From assembly GCF_014192745.1 (NCBI RefSeq), contig NZ_JACHYJ010000003.1, positions 248,001 through 312,000 on the forward strand: a DNA stretch of 64,000 nucleotides, in the 5' to 3' direction. Shown here piece after piece: positions 8,334-17,608 of this stretch (position 1 is its first letter; every line of letters begins with the position of its first letter). The notes under the pieces are model-generated. The model did no database searches. It was not told where the DNA came from and worked only from the letters and a program-made list of their open reading frames with translations. The stretch is from Luteimonas sp. RC10 (GTDB lineage: Bacteria > Pseudomonadota > Gammaproteobacteria > Xanthomonadales > Xanthomonadaceae). The position numbers and the translations under genes were made by a program.

Positions 8334-9149
8334 TCAGCGGACCCGGAAGCGATCGTTGTCGTCGCGGCCGCTGCCGGTGTACTCGCCGCTGGTGTAGCGG
8401 TCATGCGACACGTAGGCGTCCTCCACCGCGGCCTTGGCGCGGTCCCATTCCAGGCGCGACGTGCCGCGACGTGTCGCCCAGTCGCGTTCCAATTCGCCTG
8501 CAAGCGTGTCGTCCCAGCCGCGATCGGCATGCCGCGAACGCGCATAGGCACCGTAGCGATATGCCGGCTGGTAATCCTCGTAGCGGTCGTCGGCGTTGCG
8601 ATACGGCGCGTTCTCGAATGCCTTCGCGTAGTAGTCGTCGCTGCGCCGGTACAGATCGTAGGTCCGATCCGTCCGTTCCCAGGCATCGCGGACGGCCGGC
8701 TGCGCGTCTTCCCACGCCAGCTTCGACTCGGCCTTGGCCGACTCCCAATCTCGGCGCAGCTGTGCCTCCGATTCGTCCCAACCGCGGGTCCGGTCCGCCT
8801 CGCGGGCCTGCAGGCCGAAGCCGTAGGCGGGCGCGTAATCGCGGTCGTAGTCATGCCCCGGCTTGACGTAAGGGCGGTCGCGATGCGCCTGCCGCCAGTA
8901 CTCCACTTCGCCGGTCGGATCGATCCGCTCGGCCACGCCCTTGCCGATCGCCGCCCCGGCGACCACGCCGACCGCCGCACCGATCAACGTGCCGACCGGC
9001 CCGAATACGGTTCCGGTAGCGGCGCCGGCCGCCATGCCGCCCGCGGTGCCGCCCACACCCACGCCGACCGGATGGGCGCCGGGCGTCTTGGTGATCGGAT
9101 CGCGGTTGAGATCGCGTCCGCCATCGCGGATATCGTCGTGCTTGGTCAT
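8334..9149 (-). CDS. Glycine-zipper domain protein with duplicated aromatic/charged module
   Basis: A 271-aa protein. Residues about 20-75 form a glycine-zipper membrane-like segment (GGTAGGMAAGAATGTVFGPVG and a second Ala/Gly run), as in YcfJ/OmpA-like glycine-zipper proteins. The C-terminal two thirds contain two copies of a roughly 50-residue module: YAPAYGFG...RGWDESEAQLRRDW... and YQPAYRYG...RGWDDTLAGELERDW..., each ending in W-[ED]-x-A-x-x-AV-x-DA. No signal peptide is apparent. A GGAG ribosome-binding site lies 8 nt before the ATG, which decides the start. Function is unknown; similar proteins are seen in stress-related loci. Confidence 0.8.
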   Translation of the reverse strand: MTKHDDIRDGGRDLNRDPITKTPGAHPVGVGVGGTAGGMAAGAATGTVFGPVGTLIGAAVGVVAGAAIGKGVAERIDPTGEVEYWRQAHRDRPYVKPGHDYDRDYAPAYGFGLQAREADRTRGWDESEAQLRRDWESAKAESKLAWEDAQPAVRDAWERTDRTYDLYRRSDDYYAKAFENAPYRNADDRYEDYQPAYRYGAYARSRHADRGWDDTLAGELERDWATRRGTSRLEWDRAKAAVEDAYVSHDRYTSGEYTGSGRDDNDRFRVR

Positions 9150-9240
9150 GTGCTTGGCTCCGTTGCTCGAATGAACAAGCACCGTGCGGGTCGGGCGATG
9201 AAGCCGCCGTGGCGAAATCGGGAATGCGCGCCCGTTGCGT

Positions 9241-9756
9241 TCAGCTGTCGCGCCCGGCCATATCGACATTGCGTCGGCCCGCACCAGCACGCGGGCGCTG
9301 CAGCCGCGGCAGCGCGCCGACCACCAGCAACGCGACGAGCGTGGTCGCCAGCGCCACCATCTCCTGGCCCATGCCAGCCGCCATGCCGATCGCCGCGGTC
9401 ATCCACACCCCGGCCGCCGTCGTCAGGCCCTCGATCCGCTCGCCCTTGTCCAGCTTGAGGATCGCGCCCGCGCCGAGAAAGCCGATGCCCGAGACGATGC
9501 CCTGCATCACACGGGTCACCTCGGCGCCGTCGATATCCGACAGCAGCGGCGCGAGGACGAACAGCGCCGAGCCGATCGAGACCAGGATGTGCGTCTTCAA
9601 GCCCGCGGCGCGGCCCTTGTGTTCGCGCTCCCAGCCGACCATGCCACCCAGCAGCGCGGCCACCAGCACGCGCACCACGATGGTGGTCAAGGTGTCGGGA
9701 TCAGGCAGCGCCAGTTCGCGCGCCACGGCATCGAGCACTTGATCGAGCACGCTCAT
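9241..9756 (-). CDS. MgtC/SapB family membrane protein
   Basis: A 171-aa protein with four to five membrane segments. It carries both MgtC signatures: GGMVGWEREHKGRAAGLKTH in the first loop and GIGFLGAGAILK later. It is shorter than Salmonella MgtC because it lacks the C-terminal ACT-like domain, as in the SapB-type subset. The family is linked to growth in low magnesium, F-type ATPase modulation and intracellular survival in pathogens; the role in this organism is not known. It is transcribed on its own. Confidence 0.9.
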   Translation of the reverse strand: MSVLDQVLDAVARELALPDPDTLTTIVVRVLVAALLGGMVGWEREHKGRAAGLKTHILVSIGSALFVLAPLLSDIDGAEVTRVMQGIVSGIGFLGAGAILKLDKGERIEGLTTAAGVWMTAAIGMAAGMGQEMVALATTLVALLVVGALPRLQRPRAGAGRRNVDMAGRDS

Positions 9757-10114
9757 CGCACATGGCCTCCAGCGGCAGCAGGACGAACGACGCAGGTCGC
9801 GGTCGGCATCGGGGCACTCCGTGAGGGGATGTGCGCAGGACGCTAGCGCGCGGCGGGTCTGGCCGCGGTGATGGCGCGCGCTGCGCCTTGCCCCCGACGC
9901 GCGCCGTGCTGCTGGAAAGGGCGCGCACGTCTCGAAGGGTCCTGTGGGCGCCGATCATTCCATGCCAGGCGGCGCGACATGCAGGCAGCGCATGGCCGAC
10001 CGAACGTGCGGATCGACAGTCTGCCGTCCTCCCCGGTCTCGGGGCCTGGCATGCAAACGGGGACGGCGTCCGCCGTCCCCGTTGGTCACATGGCGCCGCG
10101 CCGGCCGCGCCGGG
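9757..10114. other. Intergenic region with terminator, otherwise unassigned
   Basis: This 358-bp gap lies upstream of the mgtC-like gene. It contains the strong hairpin at 10056-10083 belonging to the following lipoprotein gene, and a TAGCG-type -10-like site near 9842. I looked for a magnesium-sensing leader and saw no recognisable M-box or ykkC-type pattern. No convincing small gene is visible. Confidence 0.5.
10056..10083 (-). terminator. Perfect 13-bp hairpin terminator
   Basis: aacggggacggcg (10056-10068) and cgccgtccccgtt (10071-10083) form a perfect inverted repeat with a 2-nt loop. It lies 31 bp past the stop of the Cys-rich lipoprotein gene on the minus strand and is followed there by a short T run. 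Confidence 0.75.
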
Positions 10115-10483
10115 TCAGTCGACGCAGATCGTCCAGGCCACGCCGTCGCGCACCCGCTGCTGGCAGCCGAACGGATTGGTGTCGACGCTGCACTGGCCCT
10201 GCACTCGCGCGCTGTCGACGGTGCCTTCCGGCGCCAGGCACTGGCCCTGGCACTGCTGGCTGTCGGTGCACGCCTTGCCGGCATCGACGGTCTGCAGCAG
10301 GCACTGCGGCACCGGCGCCCGCCCCAGTTGCTTCCACTCGCCGCCGCGTTGCAGGCAGTCGGCCTCGTTGGTCACCGATGCGACCTCGGGACCGGCCTTG
10401 GGCTGGACGGTGTCGCGCTCGGCCGGCGCGCTGCAGGCAGCCAGCAGGGCGATGAGCAGGACGGGAACGATGCGCTTGAACAT
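10115..10483 (-). CDS. Cysteine-rich lipoprotein of unknown function
   Basis: A 122-aa protein with a lipoprotein signal (VLLIALLAAC, modified Cys at about residue 17). The mature part is hydrophilic with seven further cysteines at regular intervals (segments DCLQRGG, QCLLQTV, ACTDSQQCQGQCLAP, QCSVD, GCQQRV, ICVD), suggesting disulfide bonds after export. I do not recognise a named family. The terminator at 10056-10083 follows, and a TAGACT -10-like box lies about 40 nt upstream. It is monocistronic. Confidence 0.8.
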   Translation of the reverse strand: MFKRIVPVLLIALLAACSAPAERDTVQPKAGPEVASVTNEADCLQRGGEWKQLGRAPVPQCLLQTVDAGKACTDSQQCQGQCLAPEGTVDSARVQGQCSVDTNPFGCQQRVRDGVAWTICVD

Positions 10484-10590
10484 GGGTGGGCTCTCGCCAG
10501 ACGAAGGAAGGGCGAGTCTAGAACCGACGATGTGAATCCGGCAGCAGAGCGCGCGCCGGCCGCCTCGTCATGCGCCCGCCCCCCGGCTTG

Positions 10591-10632
10591 GCACCCTCCC
10601 CGCCTGCGGGGGAGGGCTGGGGCGGGGGTGTG
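10591..10632. repeat. Dispersed GC-rich hairpin repeat, copy 2
   Basis: Contains ccctccccgc, ctgc, gggggaggg and then the G-rich tail ctggggcgggggtg. It is the same hairpin-plus-tail structure as the repeat at 2471-2511 with a few substitutions. It lies between the MHS transporter stop and the lipoprotein promoter. Confidence 0.65.
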
Positions 10633-10654
10633 CCATCGCCTCAGCGCATCGCGC

Positions 10655-12028
10655 TCAGCGCCCGCCCTGCCCGCGCTCGCGCATGGCCTGCGCGTCGTCG
10701 AGCCAGTTCGCGCCCTTGTTCTTGAGGAAGAACACGTAGACCACCAGCGACACGGCGATCACCGACGTGGCGTAGATCACGAACGCGGTGACCTGGTCAG
10801 ACTTGAGCGCAGCCTGGTAGAGCACCGGGGCGGTCCCGCCGAAGGCCGAGTTGGCCAGCGCGTAACCCAGGCCGACCCCCAGCGCACGCACGTGGATGGG
10901 GAACAGTTCGGCCTTCACCACCGCGTTGATCGACGTATAGCCAGTCAGGATCACGAAGCCGACGCCCAGGATCAGGAACGCCGACAGCGCATCGGTCTGC
11001 TGCGGCAGCGCGGTCACCATGTAGCCGGTGTAGAGCACCCCACCGATGCCGAAGAACACCAGCAGCGACTTGCGACCGATGCTATCCGACAGCCAGCCGC
11101 CGACCGGCTGGAGCACCATCAGGAAGGCCAGCAGGGCCAGGTTGATCCAGGTGCCGGTGATCGCATCGCCGCCGGCGAACGCGCTTTGGATCATCTTCGG
11201 GCCGTTGACCGAATACGTGTAGAACGCGATCGTGCCGCCGGCGGTGATCAAGAAGCACAGCAGCAGCGGACGCCACTGGTTGACGAACAACTCGCGCAGC
11301 GACCCCGAGGCGCGCGCGCCGCCGGTCTTGGCGGCCTCGATCGATTCGGTCTCCAGCGACTCGTCCATCGTGCGCCGCAGCCAGAACACCACGATCGCCG
11401 CGACGCCGCCCAGCGCGAAGGCCAGGCGCCAGCCCCACTCGGAGATCTGCGAGGTGTCGAGCAGCAACAGCATCGCCAGCAACGTGGCCTGCGCCAGCAC
11501 ATGGCCGCCGACCAGGGTCACGTAGTGGAACGAGGACAGGAAACCGCGGCGGCCGGGAATCGCGGCCTCGGACATGTAGGTCGCGCTGGCGCCGTACTCG
11601 CCGCCTGTCGCGAAGCCCTGCACCAGACGCGCAAGCAGCAGGATGATGGGCGCGGCGATGCCGATCGTGGCGACGGTCGGGGTGATCGCGATGACGAACG
11701 AACAGCCCGCCATCATCGACACCGAAACCGTCAGCGCCAGGCGCCGGCCGTAACGGTCGGCGAAGCGGCCGAAGTACCAAGCGCCGATCGGGCGCATCAG
11801 GAAGGTCATCGCAAAGATGCCCCAGACGTAGAGCGTGGCGTTCTTGTCCTCGGGTGAGAAGAACTGCGACTCGAAGTACGCCGCGAACACCGAGTAGACG
11901 TAGACGTCGAACCATTCGACAAGATTGCCGGCCGAGCCCTTGAGCGTGTTCGACACCGACCGGCGCAGGCTGGCGGGACGGGTCGCGCTGGGCGCGGCGG
12001 AAGACGCAGGATCGCTGGACACACGCAT
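10655..12028 (-). CDS. MFS transporter, metabolite:H+ symporter (MHS) type
   Basis: A 457-aa, 12-segment transporter. The MHS-subfamily opening GNLVEWFDVYVYSVFAAYF, the loop 2-3 motif GRFADRYGRR and the helix 4-5 motif FATGGEYGASATYMSE are all present, as in KgtP/ProP relatives. These proteins import organic acids (such as 2-oxoglutarate, citrate) or osmolytes with protons; the substrate is not evident here. The start MRVSSDP was chosen because a TATACT -10-like element lies about 30 nt before it; longer in-frame Met codons upstream would swallow the promoter. Confidence 0.88.
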   Translation of the reverse strand: MRVSSDPASSAAPSATRPASLRRSVSNTLKGSAGNLVEWFDVYVYSVFAAYFESQFFSPEDKNATLYVWGIFAMTFLMRPIGAWYFGRFADRYGRRLALTVSVSMMAGCSFVIAITPTVATIGIAAPIILLLARLVQGFATGGEYGASATYMSEAAIPGRRGFLSSFHYVTLVGGHVLAQATLLAMLLLLDTSQISEWGWRLAFALGGVAAIVVFWLRRTMDESLETESIEAAKTGGARASGSLRELFVNQWRPLLLCFLITAGGTIAFYTYSVNGPKMIQSAFAGGDAITGTWINLALLAFLMVLQPVGGWLSDSIGRKSLLVFFGIGGVLYTGYMVTALPQQTDALSAFLILGVGFVILTGYTSINAVVKAELFPIHVRALGVGLGYALANSAFGGTAPVLYQAALKSDQVTAFVIYATSVIAVSLVVYVFFLKNKGANWLDDAQAMRERGQGGR

Positions 12029-12162
12029 GGGGCAGGCTCGCCGAGTCGGGGCGGGCGAGTATAGGAACGCGGACCGCAAGACCATGTCGGCAAACGCGAC
12101 GCGTCCGTGGACCACGCAATCGCGTGATCTGGCGGCAGCCGCCCTCGCCTACACGTGGGCGA

Positions 12163-12627
12163 TCAGGCCGGCGCTGCCTCCGCACCGCCGCGCGCCAGCG
12201 GGTCGGGCAGCGGCGCGCCGGTCGCGACGAACGACAGCGATACCGAGTTGAGGCAGTGCCGCTCATAGGTCGGCGGCGGTCCGTCGGGGAACACGTGACC
12301 CAGGTGGCTACCGCAGCGCGCGCAGACCTCCTCGACCCGGATCATGCCGTGGCTGGTGTCGCGGATGCGGCCGATATGCGCTTCGTCGATCGGCGCGAAG
12401 AAGCTGGGCCAGCCGGTACCCGAGTCGAACTTGGCGCTGGAGCGGAACAGCGGCAGGCCGCACAGCCGGCAGCAATAGGTGCCTTCGCGCTTGTTGTCGA
12501 GAAACACGCCGCAGAACGGCGCTTCGGTGCCGTGTTGCAGCAGCACGCGACGCTCGTCGGCGGACAGGCCCGCTTCCAGGGCGGTGCGCTCGGCGGCGCT
12601 GGGCGGACGCAGATCAAACGAGGACAC
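12163..12627 (-). CDS. msrB: Peptide-methionine (R)-S-oxide reductase MsrB
   Basis: A 154-aa MsrB domain. The two zinc-binding pairs [10 protein letters not shown] and [12 protein letters not shown], the GTGWPSFF segment and the catalytic selenocysteine-equivalent Cys in [11 protein letters not shown] are all present. It reduces methionine-R-sulfoxide in oxidised proteins using thioredoxin. The GTG start (MSSFDLRPP) was preferred because a GGAG lies exactly 6 nt upstream; the in-frame ATG 54 nt upstream has no such site. No fused MsrA is present. Confidence 0.93.
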   Translation of the reverse strand: MSSFDLRPPSAAERTALEAGLSADERRVLLQHGTEAPFCGVFLDNKREGTYCCRLCGLPLFRSSAKFDSGTGWPSFFAPIDEAHIGRIRDTSHGMIRVEEVCARCGSHLGHVFPDGPPPTYERHCLNSVSLSFVATGAPLPDPLARGGAEAAPA

Positions 12628-12735
12628 GGCATGCTCCGATGGAGATCGACCTTCCACAAGCTGGCGATGCACCGATCGCATTGCAAGCCCCGGCCAGCCC
12701 GCCTCCCGCCGCCTGGCGCTCCCAGATGGCGCTGG

Positions 12736-14448
12736 CTACTTCGTCCGCAGGTCGAGTCCTGCATCCACCAGCGGTGTCAGCACCCCGACATCCTCGACCG
12801 GCGACTTCGCCAGTCGCAATGTGCGCAGGCCGTGCATCGCGCGCAGCGGCGACACATCGCGCACCCGCGTCTCCTCCATCGTCAGCCAGCGCAGGCTGGG
12901 CAGCCCGGCCAGCACCGAGACATCGTCGACGGGGGTCCGTGACAGGTCCAGCGTTTCGAGCAGCCGCAACGGGGCGAGCGCGGCCATGTCGTCGAACGTG
13001 GTGTCGGCCAGGTCCAGGGTCTGGAGCGCGGTCAATTCCGCGATCACCGAGAAGTCGGTCACCGACGTTCCGCGCAGGCCCAGGTCGATGAGGTGGGCAT
13101 GGTCGGTCAGCGCCGAGATGTCCTGCACCGGTGCATTGCTCAGCGACAGCCGTTCGAGCCGGCGCAGGCCCGCGACCGGCGTGAGCGCGGCGACCTGGGT
13201 ATCGTGCAGATGCAACAGCCGCAGGGCCGGCATCCCGGCGACGACATCGATGCGCGCGACCCGGGTCGACCCCAGCGCCAGCCATTCGAGCTGCCGCAGG
13301 CCGGCCAGCGGCGTCAGGTCGGCGATCGTGCTGCCGGCAAGCCCGAGTTCGGTCAGCCCCGTCAGTCCGGCCAGCGGCCGGTAATCCACGACCTGGCTGT
13401 TGGCCAGCGACAAGACCTTGAGCGTCGTGAGCCGCGCCAACGGCGCGATGTCAGTAAACGGATTGCTGTTGAGCAAAGCGCTTTCGAGCGCGGGAAGTCC
13501 AGCGATCGGCGACAGGTCATCGATCGCGTTGTTCCCCAGATCCAGCGTCCTGAGCACGGGCTTGCCGCGCAGGAACCCGATATCGCGCACACCTGCGCTG
13601 GCGAGGTTGAGCAGGCGCAGTTCGCCGAGCGCGGCAATCGGCGAGAGATCCTGGACTTCGGTCTCCGACAGCGTCAGCACCCGCAGATCGGGCAATGTGC
13701 CGAGTGCGGAGATGTCGCGCACCAGACTGCTCGTCAGGTACAGCGTGCGCAGCGCGGGCAGACCCGACAGCGCGTCCAGGTCGCCGATCCGCGTGCCATG
13801 GAGGTTGAGCGTTTCCAGGGTGCGCAGCGCCGAGAGCGGCGCGATGTCGTGCACCGCGGTCTCGTACAGACTGAGGGTCTTGAGCGAGCGCAGGCCCGCC
13901 AGCGGCGCGACATCGACCACGCCGGACCGGCTGAGGTCGATCGACTCGAGTCCGTCCAGGGCCGCCAGCGCGGACAGATCGTGCAACTGCGGCAGCTGCA
14001 TCAGATCCAGCGTCTTGCCGTCGAAGCCGGCATTGACCGCCATGATGTCGGCGGCGGCGATGCCGGGATTGTCGGCTGCCAGGGCGGCTGCGAGGCGCGC
14101 GAGCGCCGCATCCGGCGCTGTCGGCAGGTCACATCGCGCACGCACCGTCTGATCGTGCACATAGCCGCTGCGCAACGTGCCGCCGCGCGCGTCCAGCAGA
14201 CTCACGCGATGGTAGCCATACCCCTCCGGCGTGGTGGTGGTGTCCTCGACGCGCAGGCGTTGCCCGTTGGGCATCCGTGCCGTCGCCGGATACTGGCGTG
14301 CGCTCGGCCCGTCGCGCAGGTGGGTGTAGGGGCTGGCGGCATTGCAGACCTGCACGACCGTCCCGCGTTCGACCGGCGCCGCCAGGGCCACCGGCACCAC
14401 GCCCACGAGCCACACCGCGCATGCGGCCAGACACTCGATTCGCTTCAT
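12736..14448 (-). CDS. Secreted leucine-rich-repeat protein
   Basis: A 570-aa protein with a signal peptide (to about residue 23, ...VPVALA). Residues about 25-105 resemble an SH3b-like module (THLRDGPSARQYPATAR). From about residue 145 to the end run roughly eighteen tandem 22-23-residue leucine-rich repeats of the internalin/bacterial type, pattern L-x-x-L-x-x-L-x-L-x-x-T-x-[IV]-x-D-[IL]-x-x-[LI]. The protein has no membrane anchor, so it is probably periplasmic or secreted. LRR proteins bind other proteins; in xanthomonads some are effectors but no type III signal can be claimed here. The start MKRIE has GGGGAG 7 nt upstream; another Met lies five codons earlier. Confidence 0.85.
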   Translation of the reverse strand: MKRIECLAACAVWLVGVVPVALAAPVERGTVVQVCNAASPYTHLRDGPSARQYPATARMPNGQRLRVEDTTTTPEGYGYHRVSLLDARGGTLRSGYVHDQTVRARCDLPTAPDAALARLAAALAADNPGIAAADIMAVNAGFDGKTLDLMQLPQLHDLSALAALDGLESIDLSRSGVVDVAPLAGLRSLKTLSLYETAVHDIAPLSALRTLETLNLHGTRIGDLDALSGLPALRTLYLTSSLVRDISALGTLPDLRVLTLSETEVQDLSPIAALGELRLLNLASAGVRDIGFLRGKPVLRTLDLGNNAIDDLSPIAGLPALESALLNSNPFTDIAPLARLTTLKVLSLANSQVVDYRPLAGLTGLTELGLAGSTIADLTPLAGLRQLEWLALGSTRVARIDVVAGMPALRLLHLHDTQVAALTPVAGLRRLERLSLSNAPVQDISALTDHAHLIDLGLRGTSVTDFSVIAELTALQTLDLADTTFDDMAALAPLRLLETLDLSRTPVDDVSVLAGLPSLRWLTMEETRVRDVSPLRAMHGLRTLRLAKSPVEDVGVLTPLVDAGLDLRTK

Positions 14449-14588
14449 TGCCGCGCTCCCCATTGTCGGACCTTGCCTCTGACCTGGTGTTCAGAGCCGC
14501 CGCACGCACGATACGCCCGGCGCATGCTTCCTTCCATCCGGGCGCAGCCCCTGCCCGACCGCGCGCGCCGCGCGTCAGGGGGCCACAG

Positions 14589-16262
14589 TCAGCCGAGCAT
14601 CGGCAGATCGAGACCCTGCGCCTTCGCGCAATCGGCGGCGATGGCGTAGCCGGCATCCGCATGCCGCATCACGCCGGTCGCCGGGTCGTTCCACAGCACG
14701 CGCTCGATGCGCCGGTCGGCGGCCTCGCTGCCGTCGCAGACGATCACCACACCCGAATGCTGCGAGTAGCCCATACCGACGCCGCCGCCGTGGTGCAGCG
14801 ACACCCAGGTCGCGCCGCCGGCGACGTTGAGCATCGCATTGAGCAGCGGCCAGTCGCTGACCGCGTCGCTGCCATCGCGCATCGCCTCGGTCTCGCGGTT
14901 CGGGGAGGCCACCGAGCCCGAATCGAGGTGATCGCGGCCGATCACGATCGGCGCCTTGAGTTCGCCATTGCGCACCATCTCGTTGAACGCCAGGCCCAGC
15001 TTGTGGCGCAGGCCCAGCCCGACCCAGCAGATTCGCGCCGGCAGGCCCTGGAAGGCGATGCGCTCGGCGGCCATGTCCAGCCAGCGATGCAGGTGCGGGT
15101 CGTCGGGGATCAACGCCTTGACCTTGGCGTCGGTCCTGGCGATGTCCTCCGGATCGCCGCTCAGCGCGACCCAGCGGAACGGGCCGATCCCGCGGCAGAA
15201 CAGCGGACGCACGTAGGCCGGCACGAAGCCGGGGAAATCGAAGGCGTTGTCCAGCCCCTCGTCCTTGGCCATCTGACGGATGTTGTTGCCGTAGTCGACG
15301 GTCGGGATGCCCTGCGCGTGGAAGGCCAGCATCGCCTCGACATGGACGCGCATGGAGGCCTTGGCCGCGTCGCGCACCGCGTCGGGATGGGCGGCCTGCT
15401 CAGCCATCCAGCGCTCGACCGTCCAGCCGATCGGCAGATAGCCGTGCACCGGGTCGTGCGCACTGGTCTGGTCGGTCACGCAATCTGGACGCACGCCGCG
15501 CCGCACCAGTTCGGGCAGGACCTCGGCGGCATTGCCGAGCAGCGCGATCGATTTCGCCTCGCCTGCCTGGGTATAGCGCGCGATGCGCGCCAGCGCGTCG
15601 TCGAGGTCGGTGGCCTGCTCGTCGACGTAGCGGGTCTTGAGTCGGAAGTCGATCCGGCTCTGCTGGCACTCGATCGTCAGCGAGCACGCGCCGGCCAAGC
15701 TCGCAGCCAGCGGCTGCGCCCCGCCCATGCCGCCCAGGCCCGCGGTCAGGATCCACCTGCCGGTCAGGTCGCCGCCGTAGTGCTGGCGGCCCATCTCGAC
15801 GAAGGTCTCGTACGTGCCCTGCACGATGCCCTGGCTGCCGATGTAGATCCAGCTGCCGGCGGTCATCTGGCCGTACATCGCCAGGCCCTTGCGGTCGAGT
15901 TCGTGGAAGTGTTCCCACGTCGCCCAGTGCGGCACGAGATTGGAATTGGCGATCAGCACGCGCGGCGCATCGACATGGGTGCGGAACACACCGACCGGCT
16001 TGCCCGACTGCACCAGCAGGGTCTGGTCGTCCTCGAGCGTCTTGAGCGTCTCGAGAATCGCATCGAAGCAGGCCCAGTCGCGCGCGGCACGGCCGATGCC
16101 GCCGTAGACCACAAGATCCTCCGGGCGTTCGGCGACCTCGGGATCGAGATTGTTCTGCAGCATGCGGAACGGCGCTTCGGTCAGCCACGAACGGCAGGTC
16201 AGGGCGCTGCCGCGGGGCGCGCGGATCGTGCGGGAGGGGTCGTGGCGCGAGGCGTCGGTCAT
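14589..16262 (-). CDS. hutU: Urocanate hydratase HutU
   Basis: A 557-aa protein, the normal urocanase length. It converts urocanate to 4-imidazolone-5-propanoate, the second step of histidine degradation, with tightly bound NAD as electrophile. Characteristic segments are [17 protein letters not shown] near the N-terminus, [14 protein letters not shown] (NAD site) and [18 protein letters not shown], which carries the region around the active site. The other hut genes in the window, hutF and hutI, lie 6-8 kb away and histidase (hutH) is not in the window. It is divergent from the ThuA-like gene. Confidence 0.97.
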   Translation of the reverse strand: MTDASRHDPSRTIRAPRGSALTCRSWLTEAPFRMLQNNLDPEVAERPEDLVVYGGIGRAARDWACFDAILETLKTLEDDQTLLVQSGKPVGVFRTHVDAPRVLIANSNLVPHWATWEHFHELDRKGLAMYGQMTAGSWIYIGSQGIVQGTYETFVEMGRQHYGGDLTGRWILTAGLGGMGGAQPLAASLAGACSLTIECQQSRIDFRLKTRYVDEQATDLDDALARIARYTQAGEAKSIALLGNAAEVLPELVRRGVRPDCVTDQTSAHDPVHGYLPIGWTVERWMAEQAAHPDAVRDAAKASMRVHVEAMLAFHAQGIPTVDYGNNIRQMAKDEGLDNAFDFPGFVPAYVRPLFCRGIGPFRWVALSGDPEDIARTDAKVKALIPDDPHLHRWLDMAAERIAFQGLPARICWVGLGLRHKLGLAFNEMVRNGELKAPIVIGRDHLDSGSVASPNRETEAMRDGSDAVSDWPLLNAMLNVAGGATWVSLHHGGGVGMGYSQHSGVVIVCDGSEAADRRIERVLWNDPATGVMRHADAGYAIAADCAKAQGLDLPMLG

Positions 16263-16354
16263 GGCGGCACTCGATAGGGCGATGGCGCGATTATCGCACC
16301 GGCACACCGGACGGCCTGACGCGCTGCGGCGTGAACGCCGCGGCCGTCGGCCGC

Positions 16355-16360
16355 TATGCT
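16355..16360 (+). promoter_or_regulatory. -10 element TATGCT, probably leaderless start of the ThuA-like gene
   Basis: The hexamer TATGCT ends 7 nt before the ATG at 16368, so transcription should start at or next to the A of the start codon. No ribosome-binding site is seen upstream. Confidence 0.45.
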
Positions 16361-16367
16361 CGCGCGC

Positions 16368-17129
16368 ATGCGCCCCGTCTCGCTCGCCATCGCCGCCGTG
16401 CTTGCTGCGTCCACCACCGTCGACGCGTCGCCCTTGCCTGCCCCCGCGGCGTCTCCCGCCAAGACCGACGTCCCGCGCGTGCTGGTGTTCACCCGCACTG
16501 CGGGCTATCGCCACGAGGCGATCCCCACGACGATCGCGACCCTGCGCGCACTCGGCGCGCAGGCCGGCGTCGAGATCGAGGCGAGCGAGGACCCGATGCA
16601 TTTCGATGACGCGACGCTGGCCGGCTACCGCGCAGTCGTGTTCGCGCACACCACGGGCGAGGTGCTCGATGCGGACCAGCAGGCGGCCTTCGAACGCTAT
16701 GTCGGCCACGGCGGCGGCTACCTCGGCATCCATGCCGCCGCCGACAGCGGCTACACCTGGCCGTGGTACGGCGACCTGGTCGGCGCCTGGTTCGCGCGCC
16801 ACCCCGAGGGACTGCAGGCGGTGCGCGTGGTGTTCGAGCAGACGCCTGCGCCCCTGGGCCTGCGCGACTGGCAGGTCGTCGATGAGATCTACGATTACCG
16901 CCGCAATCCCCGTGCGGACGTGCGGGTGATTGCATCCATCGACCCGCACTCGCATGCGAGCGGTGGTATGGGCGACGACCACCCCATCGCGTGGTGTCAC
17001 ACGCGCGCCGGTGGCCGCGCCTGGTACACCGGGCTTGGCCACGACCCGGCGCTGTACGCCGACCCGGTATTCGGCGCGCATCTGCTGCAGGGGCTGCGCT
17101 GGACGACCGGTCAGGCCGACGCCTGCTGA
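16368..17129 (+). CDS. ThuA-like domain protein, exported
   Basis: A 253-aa protein with a signal peptide (about residues 1-21, [16 protein letters not shown]). The mature part is a ThuA-like, glutamine-amidotransferase-related fold: [17 protein letters not shown] at its start, [32 protein letters not shown] and [20 protein letters not shown] near the end. The family includes trehalose-utilisation protein ThuA and many exported proteins of unknown enzymatic role. A -10 element so close to the ATG suggests a leaderless mRNA. An in-frame ATG 12 nt upstream is the less likely start. Confidence 0.85.
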   Translation: MRPVSLAIAAVLAASTTVDASPLPAPAASPAKTDVPRVLVFTRTAGYRHEAIPTTIATLRALGAQAGVEIEASEDPMHFDDATLAGYRAVVFAHTTGEVLDADQQAAFERYVGHGGGYLGIHAAADSGYTWPWYGDLVGAWFARHPEGLQAVRVVFEQTPAPLGLRDWQVVDEIYDYRRNPRADVRVIASIDPHSHASGGMGDDHPIAWCHTRAGGRAWYTGLGHDPALYADPVFGAHLLQGLRWTTGQADAC

Positions 17130-17140
17130 GCCCGGACAGG

Positions 17141-17167
17141 GAAACGCCCGGACATGCCGGGCGTTTC
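17141..17167. terminator. Bidirectional hairpin terminator
   Basis: gaaacgcccgg and ccgggcgtttc form a perfect 11-bp inverted repeat with a 5-nt loop. It lies between the convergent ThuA-like gene and the small exported protein gene and has A and T runs at its two edges, so it can end transcripts from both sides. Confidence 0.8.
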
Positions 17168-17190
17168 GCGATCACGCACTTGGATGGCGC

Positions 17191-17508
17191 TCAGAACACC
17201 GACGGGTCCAGCCGGCGCAGGGCATCCTTGACGTCCACCGAGCCGGTGCGCTCGATGTCGCTGCGCGTATAGACCCGACCGCCACCGTCGACGCATTCCT
17301 GCTCGGCGCGCTTGGAGCGCGCATTGCGCGCCGCGGTCACGCGCGAGCCGGTCTCACGCACGCAGAAACGATCCGACGGGCTGGCACGCTGACCGCGCTC
17401 GCGCATCGCTTCTTCCTCTTCCTCCTGCTGCTGCGCCAGGGCGCCATGCGACACCGCACCAAGCGCCAGACCGGCGCACAGCGCCGCCATCCACCATTTG
17501 CTGTTCAT
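17191..17508 (-). CDS. Small exported Glu-rich protein (105 aa)
   Basis: The signal peptide MNSKWWMAALCAGLALGAV...ALA is followed by a QQQEEEEE run and a basic middle with two cysteines (RFCVRET, EQECVDG). The C-terminus, SDIERTGSVDVKDALRRLDP, looks like the helix found in TonB-receptor plug domains, though the rest of such a domain is absent. The function is unknown. The start at 17508 has a GGGAGT ribosome-binding site; a longer in-frame reading would run back into the inverted-repeat element and is rejected. Confidence 0.75.
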   Translation of the reverse strand: MNSKWWMAALCAGLALGAVSHGALAQQQEEEEEAMRERGQRASPSDRFCVRETGSRVTAARNARSKRAEQECVDGGGRVYTRSDIERTGSVDVKDALRRLDPSVF

Positions 17509-17608
17509 CGCGCACTCCCGGTTGCTGATCCTGTTGCGCACGATACGCGCCCCGCCCCACCGCGTGGTCTGCGTCCGCTGAACGTTCAGTTTCCCCGAAA
17601 CACGAAAA

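Noticed and set aside
9757..10114. Magnesium riboswitch upstream of the mgtC-like gene
   Set aside because: No pattern resembling an M-box could be recognised by eye; the only strong structure is the terminator of the neighbouring gene.
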